Source of the DNA: Anaerolineaceae bacterium
GTDB taxonomy: Bacteria; Chloroflexota; Anaerolineae; Anaerolineales; Anaerolineaceae
DNA length: 64,000 nucleotides
NCBI GenBank assembly: GCA_016841525.1
Contig: JAENYZ010000002.1
Span: forward strand, 1-64,000
Direction of reading: 5' to 3'
Shown here: piece by piece, positions 16,451 through 24,357 of the stretch
Layout: every line of letters starts with the position of its first letter
Position numbering within the stretch: position 1 is the first letter of the stretch
Position numbers and translations under genes: made by a program
The notes under the pieces: generated by a model
The model's input: the letters and a program-made list of their open reading frames with translations, nothing else
What the model was told of the DNA's origin: nothing
Database searches by the model: none

Positions 16451-17839
16451 TTAGGGCTCAGGTGTTTCGGTTTTTGTCAGGTAGATGAAAGGGGCTACCC
16501 CAGGCGTTCCGCTTCCTGGTGGGGTTGATGAGGGTACCGGCGTTTGCATGCTTGTGGGTGTGACGGACGGCTCGGGAATTTCTGAAGGCGAAAGGGTCAA
16601 TGTGGGTGCACCCGGTGTGTTTGTGGCGAGAATGGCTTCAATGGTCTCCATGCCAGCGCTAAACCAGGTGTCCACTTTTACCCGGACATCCCGGCCAAAG
16701 GATAATACCTGCCCCGGGAATATCGCAAACAGGATGATGAGGATAATGAGCAGGCTCACCAACCTGAAGGCTTTGCTTTGAAAGACTTTCTTCAAACGCC
16801 ATTTTCGCTGTACTTTCTTCTTTCGAGAAAAGATCCTTTGAAAGAAGTTTAATCCATCGGCTTTATTTTGTTTTAATTTTGTTTCTTTGCCAGCCCGCAA
16901 ACCCTTCCGATCCTGCTTAATCGGTTGATCCTTTTGCCAGGGCAGCTCAATTTTCAGGGATTTCTTTTCCTGCCGCTGGGATTTCAGCTCATCTCGCAAA
17001 TTATATTCCTTACGAAGATCGGGCTTTTCACGGGTGACTTTTTCCGAGACAGGTTCCTGGTAGGTCTCTTTTGGTGTCTCCTGTTTCTTTTCAACATCAA
17101 TGCGCTGCACGGGCGAAGGAGCAATATCCTGTTGAACCATTTCAGCTCTATCCGGAATATTTATCTTTTCTTCTTTTGAAATAATTTTTGTCTTTTGGAG
17201 GGGACTAACAGCTGATTTCTCCTCTTTTTTGGCAAGCCTTATAGACGCCAGTTTGCCTTGAAGTGATTTTATAAAAGATGGTTTCTTCGCTTTTTCTTTT
17301 TGACTCTTTAATTTAGCACCCAGGCTTTTAATGCCGTCATTTATTTTCCCCTTGATAAGCGCAAAGTTGGCTGCGAGCGCTTTGGACCAGTCCCTTTTCT
17401 TTCGGACGTCTTTTATTACCGTCGTTTTTTCTATTTCAACCGCTATGGGTGATTGTTCGGTTTTGGGTTTGACCTTTTCAGCTTCTATGTGCGGCGTTTT
17501 TTCTGTTTCAACCGCAATCGGTGCTTGTTCAGTTTTGGGTTCGACCTTATCAGCCGCTTTTTGAAGAGCTTTTTCTCTCCAGACCCGCAGTTTGCTCAAG
17601 GCTTTGTTGAGGACTGGATTGTTATCCCCTCGTAAAAATTTTGGAAAACCGGTTTCCCATCCATTAATATAGCCGGCGCATTGGGTGTGAGACTCGTTAA
17701 GACAGTGGCTTCTCTGGTAAGAAAGTTTAACAAGAACCGGTTTTTTAACACGGTGGCAGGCATGACCTTCGTAGGGGAAGTCTTTACTGGAAGTTGGGTC
17801 GTCAAGGACGGCGAGGTAAGGGCAGTTTCTTTTTTCCAT
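16451..17839 (-). CDS. Cys/His-head membrane protein with long charged linker
   Basis: The protein has 462 residues from the ATG at 17839; a longer frame begins at 17953. The head at about 5-70 repeats the pattern of the neighbour: CPYL, LDDP, ACHRVKKP, SHCL and C-x-GY-x-GWETGFPKFLR. A Lys/Glu/Gln-rich region at about 85-350 follows, with an internal near-repeat (PKTEQ.PIAVE.EKT) and probable coiled-coil or disordered character. One transmembrane helix lies at about 358-380, and a Pro/Thr/Ser tail ends in KTETPEP. The charged linker separates the head from the membrane. It is a tandem paralogue of 15593-16186 in the same orientation. The function is unknown. Confidence 0.75.
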   Translation of the reverse strand: MEKRNCPYLAVLDDPTSSKDFPYEGHACHRVKKPVLVKLSYQRSHCLNESHTQCAGYINGWETGFPKFLRGDNNPVLNKALSKLRVWREKALQKAADKVEPKTEQAPIAVETEKTPHIEAEKVKPKTEQSPIAVEIEKTTVIKDVRKKRDWSKALAANFALIKGKINDGIKSLGAKLKSQKEKAKKPSFIKSLQGKLASIRLAKKEEKSAVSPLQKTKIISKEEKINIPDRAEMVQQDIAPSPVQRIDVEKKQETPKETYQEPVSEKVTREKPDLRKEYNLRDELKSQRQEKKSLKIELPWQKDQPIKQDRKGLRAGKETKLKQNKADGLNFFQRIFSRKKKVQRKWRLKKVFQSKAFRLVSLLIILIILFAIFPGQVLSFGRDVRVKVDTWFSAGMETIEAILATNTPGAPTLTLSPSEIPEPSVTPTSMQTPVPSSTPPGSGTPGVAPFIYLTKTETPEP

Positions 17840-18181
17840 GTGGCTGCTTTTATCGTGGGTGTTGGTTAGCTTCAGTTTCTCATTGGCTTTTAATTGAAAC
17901 CAGTCGCAAAGTTGGACTGTGTTCAAATGACAGATAGAATTATAAATGAACAAACCTTTGTATAGATACTATAATCTAGTTTCCAATATTTTAGTGGAAA
18001 TATTGAAGCAAGAAATGTACCAGAAGCGATTTAGGAGGATACAAAGAGAAAGTCTTAAGTAAAATTAACCCTGGCTGGGCTTGTTTTCCACAATAATTTA
18101 TTTTTGCTTTTTCAGTTCAATATGCCAACCAGTGAACGATGCAAAATTTTTCTATAATCTATTCCCTTTTTTCACCCAATA
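17840..18181. other. Gene-free stretch before rpsB
   Basis: This divergent intergenic region carries promoters for the minus-strand Cys/His-head gene and for rpsB. Apart from AT-rich sequence near 17940-18000 and an AGGAGG at 18032-18037 with no frame behind it, I see nothing definable until the rpsB promoter. Confidence 0.4.
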
Positions 18182-18190
18182 TGCTATACT
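18182..18190 (+). promoter_or_regulatory. Extended -10 promoter for rpsB
   Basis: TGCTATACT (TG-n-TATACT) fits an extended -10 element. It lies about 40 bases before the structured leader and 130 bases before rpsB. No good -35 hexamer is visible at the usual spacing, which extended -10 promoters can tolerate. A second TATAAT at 18153-18158 is an alternative. Confidence 0.5.
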
Positions 18191-18229
18191 AATTCCGCTG
18201 TCAAAACGACTTGACAGACTTATTTCACA

Positions 18230-18289
18230 CGTCTCCGGATTTGTCCTGCGTGCCCATATGATGGGTGAGGGGCAAGCCAGAAGGAGACG
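18230..18289 (+). promoter_or_regulatory. Structured rpsB leader, possible S2 autoregulation site
   Basis: CGTCTCC (18230-18236) pairs exactly with GGAGACG (18283-18289), enclosing a small perfect hairpin CCCAT-ATG-ATGGG (18253-18265) and a GC-rich internal region. The closing stem ends about 30 bases before the rpsB start. Leaders of ribosomal protein operons are often bound by one of the encoded proteins; that S2 binds here is inference. Confidence 0.5.
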
Positions 18290-18319
18290 GAGGCTAAAAA
18301 CGCAAAGGAGTTTAATAAA

Positions 18320-19255
18320 ATGTCACCTGTAGTTACGATGAAAGCTCTCCTCGAGAGCGGCGTCCACTTTGGTCACCGGACCAATAAATGGAATCCTAAG
18401 ATGCGTTCTTATATTTTCACAGAACGCAATGGTATCCATATTATCGACCTTCAGCAAACCGTGAAATTGCTGGATGATGCTTATAATTTTGTGCGAGACA
18501 AGGTTGCCAATGGCGGAACTGTGTTGTTTGTCGGCACCAAACGCCAGGCGCAGGATACGATACGTGAAGAAGCAGAACGCTGCGGCATGCCCTATGTCAA
18601 TGAACGCTGGCTGGGCGGCACCATCACCAACTGGATCACAATCCAGAAACGCATTTTCGAACTGGAACGTCTCGAACGCATGCGCGACAGCGGTCAAATT
18701 GACCTCCTGACCAAAAAAGAGGGTCTGTTGATTGAGCGCGATATTGAACGTTTGGATATGCGACTGCACGGTATCCGCACCATGAAACGACTGCCAGACG
18801 TTTTGTTCGTGGTTGACGTTATGCGTGAGGACACAGCGGTACATGAGGCGAATCTCAAAGACATCCCCGTGATTGCCATGATCGACACCAATTGTGATCC
18901 CAAAAACGTGGATTACGTGATCCCCTCCAACGACGATGCCATCCGCGCAATCAAGCTGCTGGTCGGCAAAATCGCCGACGCAGTGATGGAAGGCAAAGCC
19001 ATCCGCAGCAAGGACATCGAAGATGAGGAAATGTTGGCAGAATCCATGCCTGCTGAGGTTTCTCGCTTTGTTGACGATGATGAAGACCTGGAAGATGAAG
19101 CGCTTCTGGGTGCATCGACCCTGAAACACCTGGGAACCACAAAGAAAGCCAAACCCAAGCGAAGCGATCTTGAGGATGAGGAAGAAGAAATCGTGGACGA
19201 GGATATCGAAGAAAAAATTGAAGCGGTTGTTGAAGACGACGAAGAAGAAAATTAA
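18320..19255 (+). CDS. rpsB: 30S ribosomal protein S2
   Basis: Ribosomal protein S2, a component of the small subunit needed for mRNA binding and S1-type interactions. The N-terminal [15 protein letters not shown], the FVGTKRQAQ segment and the [13 protein letters not shown] block are diagnostic. At 311 residues it is longer than the usual 230-260 because of an acidic Asp/Glu-rich C-terminal extension from about residue 235 ([13 protein letters not shown] and [13 protein letters not shown]). The start follows AAAGGAG at 18304-18310. It leads the rpsB-tsf-pyrH set on the plus strand and has a folded leader that may mediate feedback control. Confidence 0.98.
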   Translation: MSPVVTMKALLESGVHFGHRTNKWNPKMRSYIFTERNGIHIIDLQQTVKLLDDAYNFVRDKVANGGTVLFVGTKRQAQDTIREEAERCGMPYVNERWLGGTITNWITIQKRIFELERLERMRDSGQIDLLTKKEGLLIERDIERLDMRLHGIRTMKRLPDVLFVVDVMREDTAVHEANLKDIPVIAMIDTNCDPKNVDYVIPSNDDAIRAIKLLVGKIADAVMEGKAIRSKDIEDEEMLAESMPAEVSRFVDDDEDLEDEALLGASTLKHLGTTKKAKPKRSDLEDEEEEIVDEDIEEKIEAVVEDDEEEN

Positions 19256-19298
19256 AAATCAGTATCCGCTAAAGGATTTAAGATAGGAATAATAAAAG

Positions 19299-19925
19299 AT
19301 GACAGAAATTACCACTGAAATGATTAAAGAGCTGCGAGACGCCACCGGCTGCGGCATCCTCGACTGCCGTACCGCACTGCGTGAATCCGACGGCGATTTT
19401 GAAAAAGCCAGCGATTTTCTGCGTGAAAAGGGCCTGGCAAAGGCAGCTAAACGCGCTGAGCGAGTTGCCTCTGAGGGTGTGATTGAAGTTTATACCCACG
19501 GCGAAGGGCGGCTGGCGGTCATGGTTGAATTAAACTGCGAGACGGATTTTGTTGGCCGTTCAACCGAGTTTCTTAACCTGGCGCATGAATTGGCACTGCA
19601 GATTGCTGCTGCAAACCCGCTTTACCTGACAGAAGAGGACATCCCTGAGGCAGCACTGGAACGAGAAAAGAAAGTTGCCACTGCCCGCGCGATGGAAGAG
19701 GGAAAGCCGGAAAAGATCGTCCCAATGATCGTGGAAGGTTATCTGAAGAAATATAAAGAAGAAAATGTTTTGCTCAACCAGGCTTATGTGCGTGACGGAA
19801 GCAAGACCGTTCAGGACCTGATCAACGAGCAGGTTGTCAAGATGGGAGAAAAAATTCTCGTCAGGCGCTTTGTCCGCTGGGAGCTCGGCGCTCAATCCGG
19901 TGAGGAAGACGTCAACGAAGAATAA
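19299..19925 (+). CDS. tsf: Elongation factor Ts
   Basis: EF-Ts is the guanine nucleotide exchange factor that regenerates EF-Tu-GTP. The N-terminal UBA-like domain (LRDATGCGILDCRTALRES) and the signature VELNCETDFVGRS are clear. At 208 residues it belongs to the short class with a single core domain, as in Thermus and many Chloroflexota, rather than the 280-residue E. coli type. It lies 43 bases after rpsB, the usual position. A hairpin with a T run follows its stop. Confidence 0.98.
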   Translation: MTEITTEMIKELRDATGCGILDCRTALRESDGDFEKASDFLREKGLAKAAKRAERVASEGVIEVYTHGEGRLAVMVELNCETDFVGRSTEFLNLAHELALQIAAANPLYLTEEDIPEAALEREKKVATARAMEEGKPEKIVPMIVEGYLKKYKEENVLLNQAYVRDGSKTVQDLINEQVVKMGEKILVRRFVRWELGAQSGEEDVNEE

Positions 19926-19939
19926 ATTAAGAAATCTGA

Positions 19940-19963
19940 GACCAGCCGAAAGGTTGGTCTTTT
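19940..19963 (+). terminator. Terminator or attenuator between tsf and pyrH
   Basis: GACCAGCC (19940-19947) and GGTTGGTC (19952-19959) pair over eight bases (one G-U) around a GAAA tetraloop and are followed by TTTT. As pyrH begins only 36 bases later without an evident new promoter, it probably reduces rather than abolishes read-through. Confidence 0.65.
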
Positions 19964-19965
19964 GA

Positions 19966-20745
<780 letters not shown>

Positions 20746-20786
20746 CCGTGAGGGATAAATAGAATAGAATTTAACGCCTGAAAAAA

Positions 20787-20859
20787 GCCCTCGTAGCTTA
20801 ATGGATAGAGCAACTGCTTGCGGAGTAGTAGGTTGTGCGTTCGAGTCGCACCGAGGGTA
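20787..20859 (+). tRNA. tRNA-Arg (anticodon GCG)
   Basis: A 73-base cloverleaf: acceptor arms GCCCTCG and CGAGGGT (first pair G-U), D stem GCTT/GAGC, anticodon stem ACTGC/GTAGT with loop TTGCGGA, variable AGGTT and T stem GTGCG/CGCAC with TTCGAGT, discriminator A, CCA not encoded. The anticodon reads CGC and by wobble CGU. Most bacteria read these codons with an A34 tRNA edited to inosine, so G34 is less usual. Confidence 0.95.
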
Positions 20860-20866
20860 TACAGAC

Positions 20867-20898
20867 CGCCCAGGGAAAACCCTGGGCGAATTTATTTA
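20867..20898 (+). terminator. Rho-independent terminator after tRNA-Arg
   Basis: CGCCCAGGG (20867-20875) and CCCTGGGCG (20880-20888) form a perfect nine-pair stem with an AAAA loop, followed by AATTTATTT. It ends the pyrH/tRNA-Arg transcript eight bases after the tRNA. Confidence 0.85.
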
Positions 20899-20983
20899 AT
20901 CTTTACAAAATCTAGACTCAAGGTTGGGCAAACAAAACCACTTCTGACCGCTAATAGTGAAATTCATAAAAGGAAGGCATAAG

Positions 20984-21988
20984 ATGAAAGCAATTATTTG
21001 GACAAAGTATGGTCCTGCGGATGGCCTTAAGCTTCAAGAGGTTGAGAAGCCCACTCCAAAACCGGATGAAATCCTCATCAAAGTTCATGCCACAACGGTT
21101 ACAGCAGGAGACTGTGAAATGCGCCGCCTCCAGCTGCCCCTGGGGCTTTCCTTTCCCATGCGCCTGTATACGGGCTTCCTGCAGCCAAAACGTTTAAGGA
21201 TTCTGGGGCAAGAATTGGCTGGGGAAGTTGTACAAGTTGGTGAGCGGGTGACGAACTATCAGGTTGGCGATCAAGTTTTTGGCACAACGGGTTTTGGGTT
21301 TGGCGCTTACGCTGAATATATTTGTTTGCCAGCAACGCATGATGACGCGCAGGGCGCTCTGGTGGAGATGCCCACCAACCTGACCTTTGCGGAAGCGGCG
21401 GCCGTCCCAACAGCCGGGTTGGAAGCGCTGCATTACATGAGAAAAGCAAAGATCGGGCCTGGAAAGTATGTCCTGATCATCGGTGGTGGCGGCAGCATCG
21501 GTACTTTTTCAATCCAGTTAGCCAAGTATTTTGGCGCAGAGGTGACAGGAGTTGACAGTACCGAGAAACTTGATATGATGCGCTCCTTGGGGGCAGATCA
21601 TGTCATTGATTACACCCGAGAGGATTATGTCAAAAGCAGTGAAACCTATGACGTTATCATTGATGTAGTTGGGAAACATTCAGTAGCTCAACGGCTGAAG
21701 CTGCTGAAGAAGAACGGGATTTATTTCTTGGCTTACGCAAAGCCGTCCCATATCCTTCTTGGAATTTGGATGTCATTGGTCAGTTCCAAGAAACTTAATA
21801 TTGAATCATCGAACCAGACTAGAGAAGATTTACTATCTCTGAAAAAGTTGGTTGAGGAGGGGGACTTAAAGCCAGTGATTGACCGATGTTTCCCTTTGGA
21901 GCAGGTCCCGGAAGCTCACAGGTATGTTGAATCCGGCGGTAAAATGGGAAATGTTTGCATCACGCTGGATCCGGGTGAGCAGTACTGA
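20984..21988 (+). CDS. MDR-family NAD(P)-dependent alcohol dehydrogenase / quinone oxidoreductase
   Basis: Medium-chain dehydrogenase/reductase of the zinc-free quinone-oxidoreductase type. The GroES-like N-terminal domain (KPTPKPDEILIKVHATTV, then GQELAGEVVQVGERV) is followed by a Rossmann domain with GGGGSIGTFSIQLAKYFGAEV. The catalytic zinc ligands of alcohol dehydrogenases (the Cys after the substrate loop and the structural four-Cys lobe) are absent. The ATG at 20984 is chosen over a GTG at 20957 because AGGAAGG lies seven bases upstream and the family starts with MKAI. It is monocistronic just after the tRNA-Arg terminator. The substrate is unknown. Confidence 0.9.
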   Translation: MKAIIWTKYGPADGLKLQEVEKPTPKPDEILIKVHATTVTAGDCEMRRLQLPLGLSFPMRLYTGFLQPKRLRILGQELAGEVVQVGERVTNYQVGDQVFGTTGFGFGAYAEYICLPATHDDAQGALVEMPTNLTFAEAAAVPTAGLEALHYMRKAKIGPGKYVLIIGGGGSIGTFSIQLAKYFGAEVTGVDSTEKLDMMRSLGADHVIDYTREDYVKSSETYDVIIDVVGKHSVAQRLKLLKKNGIYFLAYAKPSHILLGIWMSLVSSKKLNIESSNQTREDLLSLKKLVEEGDLKPVIDRCFPLEQVPEAHRYVESGGKMGNVCITLDPGEQY

Positions 21989-22076
21989 ATTCAGGATTAA
22001 TATTCCTACGTAAAAATTTACTGAGGGAAAAATTGGCGTAGCCGGTGATTGATCCATATTGCAAGCGCCATATTAT

Positions 22077-22844
22077 CTAAAGGACCATGAATACGGCTGT
22101 TAAGAAAATTAACAAGAATCCCCAAACAAGAGATAGCTTCGGGAGCTGCTCCTTTTGAGCTTTCCGTAAAACCATATTAGCAAACAACATGGACAAAGGA
22201 AGGCCAATTAATGCCATTCCTATTCCTGCCAGGACATCACTCAAATAATGTGCGCCAAGGATAATACGGCTGATACATACACCGCCTGCAATCAAAATAA
22301 TAACGATTTTAATGACCTTGTGAAGTATTTTCTTATTACCCACTATTAAAATGAATGGCAGGATCAGGGCGATGCTCTTGGTTGCATGCCCGGAAGGAAT
22401 TGCAAAACCTGCGGACTCGCTCCAGACGAGGATTTCACTGCCAAATGCTGCTAATGGTCTTGGCCGGGCCAAAATTAATTTTAGTAAGTCACCGGCTATC
22501 CCACTTATTCCAAAGGAACAAATGGTATAAAAATAAATTGTCAGGGGTGCATCCAGTGTTTTCATCATCTTGGACATTAGCAAATAGGTGATAAACAGAA
22601 TCGTAATGATTGCCATCCCATTTGATGAGAGCCATTTTGAAAAAACCACTATTGGATCTTTTGCAATACGCATTTCGTCAAAAAAGAACAGGATAGTGTC
22701 ATCGATCCCTTGCTGTCCCCATAATACAATCGCAATGATCCAAAACACAGCACCGAGGAATGCACAAATGCGCCAAATTTCTTTTGTGTCCGGTATCAAA
22801 ATTGGTGTTCCCTCATCCATTTTTGGGAATTTAAAATTTTTCAT
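22077..22844 (-). CDS. PAP2-superfamily membrane phosphatase
   Basis: An integral membrane acid phosphatase of the type 2 phosphatidic acid phosphatase family. The three signature motifs are visible: KLILARPRP, PSGHATKS and SRIILGAHYLSDV. About six transmembrane helices are predicted. Such enzymes dephosphorylate lipid phosphates such as phosphatidic acid, phosphatidylglycerol phosphate or undecaprenyl diphosphate; the sequence does not decide between these. ATG 22844 has AAGGTG upstream and is preferred to the longer frame from 22883. It is transcribed alone, converging with the MDR gene. Confidence 0.88.
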   Translation of the reverse strand: MKNFKFPKMDEGTPILIPDTKEIWRICAFLGAVFWIIAIVLWGQQGIDDTILFFFDEMRIAKDPIVVFSKWLSSNGMAIITILFITYLLMSKMMKTLDAPLTIYFYTICSFGISGIAGDLLKLILARPRPLAAFGSEILVWSESAGFAIPSGHATKSIALILPFILIVGNKKILHKVIKIVIILIAGGVCISRIILGAHYLSDVLAGIGMALIGLPLSMLFANMVLRKAQKEQLPKLSLVWGFLLIFLTAVFMVL

Positions 22845-23122
22845 TTTACTCACACCTTGTGTTTTTCTTGAGAATCTAAACAATTAATTCCGGATTGGAT
22901 TGTTCGGAAAATTATCTTTGGAATTAGTTTTCAGGGTTACAAAAGATTCCATGCACGGATAATTCATTATACAGTGTATTGATCATTCAAGCGGTGAGAT
23001 AGGAAGAAAATATGGCAACAACCTATTTTTTACAAAGCAGCATTTTAGTTATCAGGTTATTTCTTTCATTTGAATCATAATTGATTACATAAACGCCTAA
23101 AGTGTTGTAAGTCAAGTGATTG

Positions 23123-23150
23123 GGCTGCACCGAGTGATTACAAACCGCCC
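23123..23150 (+). pseudogene. Possible remnant of tRNA-Arg 3' end
   Basis: GCACCGAG, then a segment matching 12 of the next 16 bases after the T arm of the tRNA at 20787-20859, ending in ACCGCCC, is followed by a terminator in the same relative position as at the intact tRNA. Upstream of GCACCGAG the match is weak. It may be a displaced tRNA end left by an insertion, or chance. Confidence 0.3.
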
Positions 23151-23180
23151 GAGATAAGCCTCGAGCGGTTTTCATTTTTT
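23144..23180 (+). terminator. Orphan plus-strand terminator
   Basis: ACCGCCCGAG (23144-23153) and CTCGAGCGGT (23160-23169) pair with one mismatch around a six-base loop and are followed by TTTCATTTTTTT. No plus-strand gene precedes it for more than 1 kb, which is why the tRNA-like sequence just before it matters. Confidence 0.75.
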
Positions 23181-23202
23181 TGATTTTATGACATTATTGT
23201 GC

Positions 23203-23230
23203 AGGAGCCTGGTTATTTTTTCAGGCTCCT
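23203..23230 (-). terminator. Hairpin after the 24203-23273 gene pair
   Basis: AGGAGCCTG and CAGGCTCCT pair perfectly over nine bases around a ten-base loop. It lies about 43 bases after the stop of the minus-strand gene ending at 23273. There is no T run after it in that direction, so termination is likely but unproven. Confidence 0.55.
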
Positions 23231-23272
23231 ATCACACACAAGTATTTTCTAAGCAGTCAAAATGCTATTCCC

Positions 23273-23713
23273 CTAGGGTATAATCAGCACCCCTTCGGTA
23301 GTAAGTTCGTCAAGATAATTTTCACGGTACGTGCGAATTATTGCAGTATATCCCTCATAACCGCCATGGCCGTGTAAAATTTCTATGAAATTGTTTCCTC
23401 CATCCGCTGTCAGTTTACCGGTGTACGATCCTGTCCAGGATCCCCCATCATTTTCGAGGTAGTTTGTTCCCCATAATGATCCATAGCCAAAATACTCATT
23501 TACCATGAAAAGATTTCCGTTCGAGGATTGAATTGAGTACCCATCCAAACGATCGTCAGAAAAATCACACGTATACCCTTCCTGTAAACCGCGAAAATGG
23601 TATATTTTTCCACTTATCCAGTCATCATCAAGACCTAATGTTTCTACAAGCATTAAATTAGTTAACCAATTAGAATTTACAGCTATTTCATATGTCTTAT
23701 GGATTTCACTCAA
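23273..23713 (-). CDS. Hypothetical beta-rich protein overlapping its upstream neighbour
   Basis: A 146-residue frame with TTG as its first start, rich in Gly, Tyr, Asp and Asn. No signal peptide and no recognisable domain are seen. Its first bases overlap the last eight of the secreted protein upstream in a different frame. The lack of a signal peptide next to a secreted protein raises two possibilities: a translationally coupled second gene, or the C-terminal half of one protein split by a frameshift. The extended sequence looks protein-like throughout (SGKIYHFRGLQEGYTCDF). The function is unknown. Confidence 0.55.
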   Translation of the reverse strand: MSEIHKTYEIAVNSNWLTNLMLVETLGLDDDWISGKIYHFRGLQEGYTCDFSDDRLDGYSIQSSNGNLFMVNEYFGYGSLWGTNYLENDGGSWTGSYTGKLTADGGNNFIEILHGHGGYEGYTAIIRTYRENYLDELTTEGVLIIP

Positions 23714-24203
23714 CTATTACTGTAACAGTTTTTTCTAGTATTACTATCCTTTCAAGTGGCTTTTCACAGTTTTCAAACACATTCTCGCAAATGTTATGCC
23801 ATGTCCCTGTTAACTCGTAGGTACCTGCTTCAAGCCCATACGGGAAATTGAAAGTCCATAAATAATGCTTAAATCTAAATATATATCCTTCAATTGACAC
23901 CTTGTTTTCTGGAAGGGACTCCATGTAACTGAAATGGATGTTTTCACCATCAAGGGTAAGAGTGAACGGGACAAGACCAGCAGCACATTTGTAGCCCCAT
24001 AAACCGTATTCAGCCAACTCCTTGCAATACCCACAGCTGTACCCGTGCTGTACATGGAATGGTTCACCGGTATCTATATAAACAATGTTTGGGCCGTCCA
24101 TTAGATTAATTTGCTGCCCAGTGGGCTGCTTTCCATTTGCTGCAGCAATCATAAACAACGAAAACACAACGATAAACAGAACATAAAATTTTTGTTTTTT
24201 CAT
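23706..24203 (-). CDS. Secreted protein of unknown function
   Basis: The protein has 165 residues from ATG 24203, which is preceded by a near-ideal GGAGG; a frame from 24221 adds six residues. The signal peptide covers about 1-24. The mature part contains a CGYC motif (near residue 55) and two further Cys near residues 72 and 139-145, so disulfides are possible. The C-terminal half is beta-strand rich (ERIVILEKTVTVIVE). I recognise no family. It overlaps the frame that follows by eight bases, and the two share one transcript ending at the hairpin at 23203-23230. Confidence 0.7.
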   Translation of the reverse strand: MKKQKFYVLFIVVFSLFMIAAANGKQPTGQQINLMDGPNIVYIDTGEPFHVQHGYSCGYCKELAEYGLWGYKCAAGLVPFTLTLDGENIHFSYMESLPENKVSIEGYIFRFKHYLWTFNFPYGLEAGTYELTGTWHNICENVFENCEKPLERIVILEKTVTVIVE

Positions 24204-24357
24204 TCTTTCCTCCAAATTCACATCATGGGTTTCTTGGAACTTACAAAAAAATTTTTCTCTAAAATAATCTACCTCCTTAATCTTTCTTACATATGAATCA
24301 ATTTAATATTCTCAACAAACCTCTTTGAAGATGCTTAATACTCAGGTGATCACATTT

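Larger units (their letters stand above)
22845..23272. other. Gene-free stretch with tRNA-like remnant and two hairpins
   Basis: This region holds a possible decayed copy of the 3' end of tRNA-Arg, a plus-strand terminator that follows no visible gene, and a hairpin that probably ends the minus-strand secreted pair at 23273-24203. The remainder is AT-rich and carries the promoter of the PAP2 gene; no coding frame is supported. Confidence 0.5.

Noticed and set aside
18032-18037. AGGAGG as a ribosome-binding site for a gene before rpsB
   Set aside because: No open frame with coding character starts within 15 bases downstream.
18323-19129. A 268-codon minus-strand frame opposite rpsB
   Set aside because: rpsB on the plus strand is unambiguous; the antisense frame arises from codon usage and has no protein-like features.
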